A stretch of 54,762 bases of DNA from positions 1 to 54,762 of the forward strand of contig CAJFRT010000013.1 of NCBI GenBank assembly GCA_904419525.1, in the 5' to 3' direction. The stretch's first letter is position 1, and each line of letters begins with the position of its first letter. Source of the stretch: Candidatus Gallimonas merdae (GTDB lineage Bacteria > Bacillota > Clostridia > Christensenellales > Borkfalkiaceae). Under the pieces are notes generated by a model that saw only the letters and a list, made by a program, of their open reading frames with translations, did not search any database and had not been told where the DNA came from. Of the stretch, positions 41,201 to 48,817 are shown one piece after another. Both the position numbers and the translations under genes were made by a program.

Positions 41201-42146
41201 TATCGGCAGCAGACTTGCGGGTACGCTCGTCCTTGACGAAAAATATGCACAGGCAGACGGTACGGTGTTTTTCTGGATCAACGGGGCGACAAACGTTCCT
41301 CCCGTGTATGAGTATCTTGACGCGAATAAGATTGCAGAGAATTTTAATTTCACGGTAACGATCGAATCTTCCGAGAACGGAACCGTCACTGTTCCTCAAA
41401 TGGAGAATGTTCCTATCGGCATGATCGAACTCACAATAACGCCGGCGGAAGGATATGCGTGCGCGGAACTTCTGATCAACGGTATCGACGTAACGTCTTC
41501 CATCGTTGACGGCAAACTGTCGTATGTGTTGGGTACGGATATTACCGTTGCTGCGACCTTTATGAAAGCGGCTACCGCTTTTGAGGTGACAAAGGTATCG
41601 GATAACACGGAGGATATTCAACTCGGTGAATCCGTAGACGGTATGGATGTTTTGGCTTACGAATATTTCAAAACGACGGGCGAAAATGAATGTGCGGCTG
41701 AAACGAGCGGCGATCCGGACGGTTTGCTTGATATTTCGGCGGCAGCATCCAACAAAAACGGAGTTGCGAGCGATTACAATCTGGATTCGCATGAATGGGG
41801 CGTATACGACGGCGAAACGGCAGGTGTTGCTCCCTGTATCAACGGCGAATTTGACATGACCATCAAGATCACGAAAGACGTGAAGCAAATCCGTTTGTTC
41901 GTGGGCGGCTGGTGGCTGTCCAATCATGGCGGAACCTTCATTTTGGAAGGGGAAGATTTTATAAAATTCAGTTATCAGCGTGCAAGTTCGCAGTCCAGCG
42001 TCAACGAGATCATCGTTATCGATGTCGATACATCGGACTGGGAGGAAGGCGAAGTTCGTGAGTATACGCTGCACTTTAACGGGAACGGTTATGACCAGCT
42101 TCCGTTTGCAGGAATTCAGATTCTTGGCGATACAAGCGCTGAATAA
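38241..42146 (+). CDS. Giant lipoprotein with three repeated glycan-binding-like modules
   Basis: The 1301-residue protein has lipobox LTAC with Cys27. A small Cys/His motif (HTHSYTQW...HWKVC...CECG, about 35-77) is followed by three modules at about 92-455, 456-780 and 781-1120. Each module has a carboxypeptidase-like beta part, a concanavalin-like sandwich ending in a T-L-x-[TM]-V-R...Y-x-[FY] signature (near 314, 638 and 965), and a GY...VN(G/D)E repeat domain. The end (about 1130-1301) is another beta-sandwich (DTSDWEEGEVREYTLHFNGN). No glycosidase motif is visible. I infer a surface binding or scaffold protein. The start follows AAAGGAG. Confidence 0.75.
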   Translation: MKKRLKQLLVPVIALACITGGGLLTACNNNSEPEHTHSYTQWAYDEEQHWKVCSDDGAIDENSYGDHVFVAGECECGAQESGGDPSVPKEYGTATGQIYLHKLGQYVEDYTGVTIDLGDDSVTVDYDSATGEFELSDLVAGQSYTLTISKLGYNSTTAQIQVEAGKNTVLGQAASTLEYAAFTSAVGWNSPNYTYVNEEDGRIGTTSNTLAEKTNDRYDDVALTMTVDREYANNAEGLWIFFEDGNFISVAIGDSNTRIEWDGTDYYNDRWIADGENITLDATGGRNTFVDGNGNSIYYNSTPEEIIAKHEAGTLEITLVRQGARIYAFVDGGLADVIAVDEQYADDGVQVGFWAKDAVFSINPQWHFRIEEDVSSYLKAVTVGLDEMTNGSATLDQSTYKIGDTVTVTFTAEEGYALQSVMLNDEDVTSVVHGGVYTFRADGTSYSVGATFGEVADPVSFSATVTVKNKDGSSDSAGKTVLLYNQAYEYTLTVADGKIEGSVAPGSYTAEIVGYYKLNITVGEAGYEGTLAFGELLLGAGTTGVADICADETVYSEGLTLTLSKNNSNSDLYQQGIFYTFSDGSWLDIRIEYRSNGFYVQFAPDNAGNSAASGGSLKGDWSSVSFTQDERSAFEAGTLKLTMVRDGNVFYIFANSRLMTTFVAPANYAEMDGTIGVAIWAASGNAVDYNYISSENVGDWVDITLVLPENMTGGTVTADKTSGKVGHEMVITVTPDEGYIITLFEINGESVLDRIEGGRYVFTTTLAGTYTIDVRFAQGALVEANIDVMSYDIYRNAETNAITSVILTGNGLEYNVQLTDGKIVGEFLAGTYTLIADGYYEVEITIGGDTPTDSVALYTLIVEEGMTGQKAIGAENVTYTEGLTITMSTAYSPEGNLYRHGFIYGFVNDAGKLDYVVIRTEFYGTSGYLHYAWDEAVNAAMGGAALKADWSKPGGSLGDFTAEEVAAFKNGTLEVTLVRNANILYIYIGSRLAGTLVLDEKYAQADGTVFFWINGATNVPPVYEYLDANKIAENFNFTVTIESSENGTVTVPQMENVPIGMIELTITPAEGYACAELLINGIDVTSSIVDGKLSYVLGTDITVAATFMKAATAFEVTKVSDNTEDIQLGESVDGMDVLAYEYFKTTGENECAAETSGDPDGLLDISAAASNKNGVASDYNLDSHEWGVYDGETAGVAPCINGEFDMTIKITKDVKQIRLFVGGWWLSNHGGTFILEGEDFIKFSYQRASSQSSVNEIIVIDVDTSDWEEGEVREYTLHFNGNGYDQLPFAGIQILGDTSAE

Positions 42147-42163
42147 AGTTGAAAAGCGGTCAA

Positions 42164-42213
42164 GGGCGGGGAAATTCCCCGCCCGAGACTGAAATAGGCA
42201 CACAATATGTGTG
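42164..42213 (+). terminator. Hairpin pair between giant lipoprotein and transporter genes
   Basis: GGGCGGGG (42164-42171) pairs with CCCCGCCC (42177-42184) but no T-run follows. CACACA-ATA-TGTGTG (42199-42213) is a second perfect hairpin. These could be an mRNA-stabilising or partly terminating element that sets lipoprotein versus transporter dosage. Confidence 0.5.
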
Positions 42214-42273
42214 AAAAATTGAACAAGAATTAGAGCAGACGGCTCCGTGTCGGTCTATTATGAAGGAGATATA

Positions 42274-44164
42274 ATGATGAGTAATAAGAAAAGCAGGGCT
42301 TTGTCTCTTAGCGTTGGTGCAGGAATGCTGATCAGTTCAGCATTCGGTTTTGCCGCTTGTACAGGAGGTTCGCGCGGTTCCAATCTCGGCGAGCATGAGA
42401 AAGGCGATCGTGTTGAAGTTTCTTTTCTGTGCGATGCGAACGCCGTATCCGAGCAGGCGTGGATCGACCTTATCACTGCATATAATGACGGGCAGGGACT
42501 GGAGGACGGCGTATATGTGTCGGCGAGAATGCAGGCGGGAGCGTCTTCTCCATCGGCAAGCATCTTCACACGGGGCGAAGATTATGCGTACAACGTTGTC
42601 GCCGTGTGCGATTCGCAGAACGCTTTTCAGACGCTCGCGATTCGGCGAGACAGCAATCACGCGCCTGACGGTTATTTTCTTGACCTTACGCCCTATGCGG
42701 AGGCGGACGAGGATTTTCAAAAAAATACCATTCCCGAAAATGTGATGAATTGGTGGAGAATGACGTACAATCAGAACGCGCGTCAGGGAGCGGGGCAGGA
42801 AAAGCACGTCATCGGTGCGGGACAGACTTTGCTCGGTGTTCCGTACGGCACAAATCCGCAGTTCAACTGGTACAATGAGCGCTTGTTCAAGGAGTCAGGC
42901 ATTAACGTGATTTCCTGCGAAGAGGAGCGGCTTTCAGAGGAATATCCGAACGTGCAGCCGCACGGGTATGCCGAATACAAGGAGGCGCCTTTCGATGGTG
43001 CTGTGCAGTCTGAAAACCTTGCGGGAGAGCAAGTCTATAAAGTATTCAATAACCGCATCGGCATGAACTGGGAGGAACAGCGCTATCTGTTCAAGTGCTT
43101 TACGAAGGAATACAATTCCTCTTCTCCCACAAATTACGGCTTTGCGTCCGAGTATTGGTTCAACTACGGTTGGTCTGTCGGCGGCGATGTCATGGGCTTC
43201 AACGGGCAGGATTACGACTTCACGCTCATGGACGATTCCGCAAACTATATTGTAACAAAAGACGGTATCGTGATCAACAACAACACATATGCGGCTGGCG
43301 AGATCGTGCGCTATGAGGACAAGGTCAATCAAAGCAATATCGCCTCTATGGACGGCGTATATGCGATTGAATCGATCTATAATGCGGTCAAAGAATATCT
43401 TTCCGTGCAGGTGCCTACGGCGAATACGGTTGATGTCAAGGACGGCGTGACTTATAAGGGCTATGGCGTGGCTACGCCTGAGCTGGGCAGCGCGGATAAC
43501 TGGTTTAATACGGCGCAGATTGTTATGGTTCGCGGCGTGACGGACGGGATTCATAATCGTTTCGAAACGAGCAGTGCGGCGGATTTCGATATCTGTCCGG
43601 CTGAGACATACCGCGAATACGAGGGCGGCAGCGTATACTATGACGGCGAGGAGACATTTGCCAATGAATATCTTAAAGTCATCGGCGAGACGTATGACGG
43701 TGAAGAATACACGGGCGAATTAAAAGTAGTAGACGGAACGCCGATTGTCGGCAATACGACGACGGCAGGTATCTCGCAGGGGCTTGTTATTCCTGCATGC
43801 TCCGATCCCGATAAGTATCAGGCGGCTTGGGATTTCATCAGTTGGGTCGCAACTGACGGGCAACAGTACATTGCCTATACAATCTCCCGTGGCGACGGAC
43901 ACTCTGTTCAGCGAGGCATATGCCGAAAACGATGAGATCACGCAGGGGAAAAATTTTTATGCGGTTGCTATGATGGCGAGCAATGTCAGCCGCGGCGACT
44001 GGGGCTATTTTGAAAACGGCAGTTGGGTGACCGACTGGTCGGACTATTTCAATAATAACTTGCGTTACGGCAGAAATACCATCAGCGAATTCATTGCGGA
44101 AAAAGCGGATGATGCAAAGAACGCTCTCAATAATATGTATTGCGTCATTAAGGGGATCCGTTGA
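42274..44164 (+). pseudogene. ABC sugar-binding lipoprotein interrupted by a one-base frameshift
   Basis: The first frame (42274-43935) starts behind AAGGAG, has lipobox FAAC (Cys28 counted from ATG 42277) and a family 1 extracellular solute-binding fold (WFNYGWSVGGDVMGF, AAWDFISWVATDGQQYIAYT). It then shifts into a short nonsense tail and stops at 43935. The missing C-terminus continues in another frame from about 43883 (VATDTLFSEAYAENDEITQGKNF...) to the stop at 44162-44164. Removing one A at about 43881-43882 restores TSPVATD and one 630-residue protein. No slippery heptamer is present, so this is a mutation or a sequence error. The neighbouring permeases are intact, arguing for an error or very recent loss. 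Confidence 0.85.
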
Positions 44165-45132
44165 TGATTAAAAATGAAATAATGACTGCCGATGGTTGCG
44201 GTATAGGTACCGTTTCTTCCACTCCGAAAAAGCCATTGAAAAAGAGAAAGTGGAAATCCGTACAATGGCTGTGCTTCGGCCTTGCACTGATTCCTATCAT
44301 CAGTTTTGCTATCTTTAACGGAGTGCCTGTTGTTCTTTCGTTTATTTCCATGTTCACAAATATGGAAAACAACGATTTGACAACGATGGAGTGGAATGCG
44401 TTTCAGAATTTTGTCGAGGTATTTCGTGATGAACGGTTTTGGAATGCGTGGAAGACGACGTTCTGGCTCGCAACCGCACAGATTGTGACGCTGGTGATCG
44501 CGCTGATTATTTCAGTTCTTTTGGATCAGAAAGTCAAGGGCGCAAAGATCATGCAGGTGCTGTTCTTTATTCCGTATATCTGTTCCTCGGTTGCGGTCGC
44601 CATCATGTGGCAATGGGTGTTTTCCAAGGACTTTGGTATTCTGAATTCTATTTTTGGTACAAACATTGATTGGTTGAACGATTCACAGCATCCGTCGCGT
44701 CTCATATGGTGTGTCTATATTACTATTGTTTGGTCGGCACCCGCATATGGTATTGTCATGTTTAAGGCGGCGCTTAAAAATGTCAATCCGTCTTTATACG
44801 AAGCGGCGGAGCTGGATGGGGCAAATGCGTTCCAAAAGTTTCTGCACGTCACTCTTCCCGGAATCAAATCCGTCACGTTGTTCCTGCTTTTGGCGAGCAT
44901 TACAAATGGCCTTGCCGTCTTTGATGCGGTCACGGTGCTGGCACCCATTTCCTGGACGGGGGTCGCCGGGCCTGGGGACGCCGGTCTTACGATCAACTAC
45001 TACATTTATATCAAAGGCGTACAACAGAGCGAGATGGAGTATGCTTCGGTGATGAGTTGGGCGCTGTTTCTCGTCACATTTGTTATTTCATTCTTTGTGA
45101 TCCGTGCAAGAAATAAAGCAGCGGAGGATTAA
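44164..45132 (+). CDS. ABC sugar transporter permease (MalF/UgpA type)
   Basis: The 322-residue membrane protein starts at ATG 44164 directly on the stop of the binding-protein gene. It has six predicted transmembrane helices and the cytoplasmic EAA loop EAAELDGANAFQKFLHVTLP near 217-236, which docks the ATPase. The arrangement binding protein - MalF-type - MalG-type permease is the standard CUT1 carbohydrate importer for oligosaccharides. No ATPase gene lies in the window, so a shared MsmK-type ATPase is expected elsewhere. Confidence 0.92.
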   Translation: MIKNEIMTADGCGIGTVSSTPKKPLKKRKWKSVQWLCFGLALIPIISFAIFNGVPVVLSFISMFTNMENNDLTTMEWNAFQNFVEVFRDERFWNAWKTTFWLATAQIVTLVIALIISVLLDQKVKGAKIMQVLFFIPYICSSVAVAIMWQWVFSKDFGILNSIFGTNIDWLNDSQHPSRLIWCVYITIVWSAPAYGIVMFKAALKNVNPSLYEAAELDGANAFQKFLHVTLPGIKSVTLFLLLASITNGLAVFDAVTVLAPISWTGVAGPGDAGLTINYYIYIKGVQQSEMEYASVMSWALFLVTFVISFFVIRARNKAAED

Positions 45133-45136
45133 GAAA

Positions 45137-46081
45137 ATGAAATCAAAATCATTAACATTATCTGCTTTTGACATAAAGTCGGAGAATAAAAACAAAGGGG
45201 GCGTAAGGGTGCGGATCGGGCGCTTGCTTGTTTACGCAATCCTTATCATTTATTCCCTGTGGCTCCTGATGCCATTTTTCGTTATTCTCGTGACCTCATT
45301 TACCTCCAATGCGGAATATGCGGAGGCTACGGGTTACATTTGGTGGCCGAAGAATTTTTCCTTTGAAGGATACGAGCGACTCTTTTCAGATGATCCGTAT
45401 ATGATCGGGGGAATCCCGTCTTTGCTGCGGGGATTCTTCAACACCATGTGGATCACGCTCCTTCCGCTCTTTTCCAGCTTGTTTATGTCTCTGTTGGTAG
45501 CGTATTGTTACTCCAAGTACAATTTCCCTTGCAAAAATCTTTTGTTCATGATTACCGTCACTCTGATGTTTGTACCGACCGGGGCTTTTAGTTTTGTGAG
45601 TTATATGTTCTATCAAAATATCGGCTGGACAGAAGGTTATGCAGCATGGCTGCCAATGATCGTCCCGGGGCTGTTTGCCGGCGCGGGAACGGTATTCTTT
45701 CTGCGTCCGTATTTGGAAGGCATTAACAAGGAGATCATCGAGGCGGCGCAGATCGATGGTATGGGATTCTGGCAGATTTTCTTTGCAATTATTATCCCGC
45801 TTTCTAAACCGGCTCTCATTGCACAGTTCATTTTCGGTTTCGTCGGAGGATATAACAATTATTCGGGTGCGCTGCTCTATTTGAACGATCAGATCGAATC
45901 TATGTGGACATTGCAACTTTCGTTGCAAAAACTCATTGCTTATCTTTCGACCTCTGCAAGCGGAGACTACGCATTCCGCTGCGCTACAGCGCTTTTGGCA
46001 ATGCTTCCGCTGATCATTGTGTATTTGTTCTGCCAAAAGTTTTTTATCGAGGGTATTTCTTTTGGCGGCGGAAAGGAGTAA
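45137..46081 (+). CDS. ABC sugar transporter permease (MalG/UgpE type)
   Basis: From ATG 45137, behind GGAGG, the protein has 314 residues and six membrane helices. The EAA motif EAAQIDGMGFWQIFFAIIIPL lies near 207-227. The N-terminal 25 residues are polar and cytoplasmic. It pairs with the MalF-type permease four bases upstream to form the CUT1 channel. The substrate is probably an oligosaccharide released by the surface enzymes; chain length and sugar cannot be read from sequence. Confidence 0.92.
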   Translation: MKSKSLTLSAFDIKSENKNKGGVRVRIGRLLVYAILIIYSLWLLMPFFVILVTSFTSNAEYAEATGYIWWPKNFSFEGYERLFSDDPYMIGGIPSLLRGFFNTMWITLLPLFSSLFMSLLVAYCYSKYNFPCKNLLFMITVTLMFVPTGAFSFVSYMFYQNIGWTEGYAAWLPMIVPGLFAGAGTVFFLRPYLEGINKEIIEAAQIDGMGFWQIFFAIIIPLSKPALIAQFIFGFVGGYNNYSGALLYLNDQIESMWTLQLSLQKLIAYLSTSASGDYAFRCATALLAMLPLIIVYLFCQKFFIEGISFGGGKE

Positions 46082-46108
46082 AAAAGGAATAAAATAGAGG
46101 AAATGCTC

Positions 46109-47137
46109 ATGAAAGAAAAGAATTTTTTGAGTTGTTTATTGGCACTTGTAATGTCCTGCGGCGTGCTTATGGGGCTTGCTGCCTGCGGACCGGGGACGGA
46201 AAAAGATAATGGAAGCGGCGGTCCGGTTGTGGTTTGTGAACATGAATTGCAGCGAGTGGAGCGTCAGGAGGCCACTTGTACGGAACCGGGGCATATCGGA
46301 TACTATACGTGCTCTTTGTGCGGTAAGATATTTTTTGATGAGAGTGCGAAGCTTGAGCTCACGCGGGAAGCAGCTTCTATTCCAACCGTTTCCCATTCCG
46401 TTGAGTATTTTGCTGCGGCGGAGGCAGACGGTCTCAACCGTCCGCACAGCGAGTATTATCGCTGTTTTGTCTGCGGAAAGTATTTTTCCGACAAAGCAGC
46501 CGAAACCGAAATTACATTTTCTGATATTTACGGCGACGATCTGGCACCTATCCGCCTTACGGACGGCACGGGTACGAGTGCAGGGACGATCAGTCATAAT
46601 CTGTTTGAAGGAAGGAGTTATAATTCCGCATCGCAGTATGCAGATCTTTATGACGATTTCGTATTGCGCGGATTCATGGGTTGGACGAATGAAAACGGAT
46701 TATCGTTCGCGGAATTTCCTACAAACGGTGTTTTGCAGGTGAATATCAATTTGAACCGTGAATGTACGTTAAACGGCACGGGCTGGTACAACTGTCGTAT
46801 TCGTTATACCAAAGAAGGTGGATTGATGTACGGGAAGATGGCTTCGGCGGACAATCTTGCGGCGCCGGAAGAACTCACGCAGCTTTTTGAAGCGCAGGGC
46901 GGGATTTATTTCCGCATCGTGCGCAGCGGCGGCACCATCTCTTTCTATTTTGAAGATGCGGACGGGGATGCACAACTTATGTGCAGTGAATCGAGTTTCG
47001 GTTCTGAGGCGATCGTCCGTATTACGGCAAATCATGATGGGCAGACGGCAGGCTGGGTTCCCTCCGTCACGCAGACGGCACTTGTGGTCGGCGTCACCGA
47101 TGCCAGCTTTGATTTTTCCTCTGTATATGAGGAATAA
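46109..47137 (+). CDS. Lipoprotein with Cys-rich motifs and one repeated sandwich module
   Basis: ATG 46109 is chosen because GAGG (46097-46100) is 8 bases upstream; ATG 46103 would be too close. The 342-residue protein has lipobox LAAC (Cys26). Two Cys/His motifs follow: CEH...ATCTEPGH...YTCSLCGKIFFD near 43-78 and HSEYYRCFVCGKYFSD near 110-128. The last 180 residues contain the IYFRIVRSGGTISFYF signature, like the sandwich parts of the 1301-residue lipoprotein. No catalytic motif is visible. It follows the permeases and ends at a terminator, so it is the last gene of the transporter unit; a surface glycan-binding role is inferred. Confidence 0.72.
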   Translation: MKEKNFLSCLLALVMSCGVLMGLAACGPGTEKDNGSGGPVVVCEHELQRVERQEATCTEPGHIGYYTCSLCGKIFFDESAKLELTREAASIPTVSHSVEYFAAAEADGLNRPHSEYYRCFVCGKYFSDKAAETEITFSDIYGDDLAPIRLTDGTGTSAGTISHNLFEGRSYNSASQYADLYDDFVLRGFMGWTNENGLSFAEFPTNGVLQVNINLNRECTLNGTGWYNCRIRYTKEGGLMYGKMASADNLAAPEELTQLFEAQGGIYFRIVRSGGTISFYFEDADGDAQLMCSESSFGSEAIVRITANHDGQTAGWVPSVTQTALVVGVTDASFDFSSVYEE

Positions 47138-47148
47138 ATCGCAGAAGG

Positions 47149-47177
47149 GCAGGGAGCAGATCGTGCTCCCTGCTTTT
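47149..47177 (+). terminator. Terminator of the lipoprotein/transporter unit
   Basis: GCAGGGAGCA (47149-47158) and TGCTCCCTGC (47164-47173) pair perfectly around GATCG and are followed by TTTT. The glycosidase genes downstream may depend on read-through, as no clear promoter precedes them. Confidence 0.85.
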
Positions 47178-47209
47178 CTATCAAAAATAGAATAAATGAG
47201 GATAAGATA

Positions 47210-48721
47210 ATGAAATTATTTCAAGTAAACGATAATTTGGATTATGCAGAAGATGAACATGTAAAAAAGAATACGTTCATCGGGAAAGAGCCGTCGGGTG
47301 GAACATTGCCGACGTTCAAAGAGAATAAAGACAAACTTCCTCATCCGATTTGGGAGAATCATGAAAGTGTCGTCGGCTGTTACTATAAGGCTTGGGAACT
47401 CGCGTTCGGAAATTTGCGCAAGGCAAAAAAAGAGGCGGGGTTTGTATCCGACTTTATCGATACAGCATTTAACGGATATCTTTTTATGTGGGATTCCGCT
47501 TTTATCGTTATGTTCGGGAAATACGGTCGCCGGGTATTCGATTTTCACAAAACGTTGGACAATTTCTATTCGCATCAGCATAAGGACGGGTATATCTGTC
47601 GCGAAATTTGCGAGGAACAGGCGGGCGAGCAGTGGACGCGGGATGATCCGTGCTCTACAGGCCCGAACGTATTGCCGTGGGCAGAGTGGGAATATTACCT
47701 TTTGACGGGCGATAAAGAGCGTATTGCACGCGTGTTTGATCCGTTGCTTGCCTATCATAAGTGGCTGCAACTCAATCGTTCGTGGCCGGACGGCGGGTAT
47801 TGGAGCTGCGGAAACGCCTGCGGCATGGATAACCAACCCCGGCAGGAGGAGGGGTACAATCCCTGGAGTTCTCACGGGTTCATGACGTGGATCGATTCCT
47901 GCGCACAGATGTGGCTGAGCGGAAAAACGCTGATCGAAATGGGCAAGCTGTTGGGCAGAGAAGCGGAAACTGCATGGCTGAAAGATGAGAGCGCTATGCT
48001 TGAACAACTTATCAATCAAAAAATGTGGGACAAAAAGACTGCGTTTTATTACGACCGCCGCAGAAACGGAAATCTGAGCGGGGTAAAGACGGTGGGCGCT
48101 TACTGGACGCTGCTTGCGGGGCTTGTCCCCGGGGAGCGCGCGGATGCGTTCGTTGCACACCTTGATAACGAAAAGGAATTCAAGCGGCCAAATCGCATTC
48201 CGTCTCTTTCGGCGGACGATCCGCACTATAACGCGCAGGACGGAGGATACTGGCTGGGCGGAGTATGGGCTCCCACCAATTATATGGTCTTGCGTGGTTT
48301 GACAAAATACGGTTATCATACTTTGGCTTATGAGATCGCGCGGGATTATCTGAAAAATGTCGTTGAAGTGTATGAAAAAACGGGAACTTTATGGGAAAAC
48401 TATTCTCCTGAATATGCGGCACAGGGGGCGGCAAAAGCAGATTTTGTTGGATGGACGGGACTTGCGCCCATCAATATTCTGTTTGAGTATGTGTTCGGTA
48501 TTCAGGCAGATATGCAGGAGAAGAAAATTGTTTGGCACGTCAACCGTAAGGAGAGGCATGGGATTGAAAATTATCCGTTCGGCGATCGAACCGTATCTCT
48601 TGTGTGCGATGCAAGAATGACCGAAACTGAAGAGCCAAGATTGACAGTCAAAAGCGACAAGCCTGTTACCGTTGAAATTATTTGGAAGGGCGGTAAAAAA
48701 TGTGTAGGGGCGAACTTATAA
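47210..48721 (+). CDS. GH63/GH37-like (alpha/alpha)6-barrel glycosidase
   Basis: The 503-residue protein has no signal peptide and should be cytosolic. It shows the inverting (alpha/alpha)6 pattern of GH63 and trehalase-like enzymes: MWDSAF (Asp95), the likely acid Asp207 in GMDNQPR, the GGYWLGGVWAPTNYMVLRGL block (345-364), and the likely base Glu396 in LWENYSPE. Bacterial members of this group hydrolyse alpha-glucosides, mannosylglycerate-like compounds or trimmed oligosaccharides; the substrate is undecided. The start follows GAGG. It is the first of the intracellular enzymes. Confidence 0.8.
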   Translation: MKLFQVNDNLDYAEDEHVKKNTFIGKEPSGGTLPTFKENKDKLPHPIWENHESVVGCYYKAWELAFGNLRKAKKEAGFVSDFIDTAFNGYLFMWDSAFIVMFGKYGRRVFDFHKTLDNFYSHQHKDGYICREICEEQAGEQWTRDDPCSTGPNVLPWAEWEYYLLTGDKERIARVFDPLLAYHKWLQLNRSWPDGGYWSCGNACGMDNQPRQEEGYNPWSSHGFMTWIDSCAQMWLSGKTLIEMGKLLGREAETAWLKDESAMLEQLINQKMWDKKTAFYYDRRRNGNLSGVKTVGAYWTLLAGLVPGERADAFVAHLDNEKEFKRPNRIPSLSADDPHYNAQDGGYWLGGVWAPTNYMVLRGLTKYGYHTLAYEIARDYLKNVVEVYEKTGTLWENYSPEYAAQGAAKADFVGWTGLAPINILFEYVFGIQADMQEKKIVWHVNRKERHGIENYPFGDRTVSLVCDARMTETEEPRLTVKSDKPVTVEIIWKGGKKCVGANL

Positions 48722-48817
48722 GAATAGTTAGCCCGATCCGACAGAGTTCTTGCAAGTTGTAACGAAATGCTGTGCAAGGCCGCGGATATGAGATTAAGAC
48801 AAAAAGGAGCGTATTAC

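Noticed and set aside
40104..42203. A 699-codon minus-strand open frame over the giant lipoprotein
   Set aside because: Antisense to a signal-peptide-bearing, modular protein with its own ribosome site.
43870..43950. Programmed frameshift in the binding-protein gene
   Set aside because: No slippery heptamer, stimulatory hairpin or internal ribosome site is apparent at the shift.
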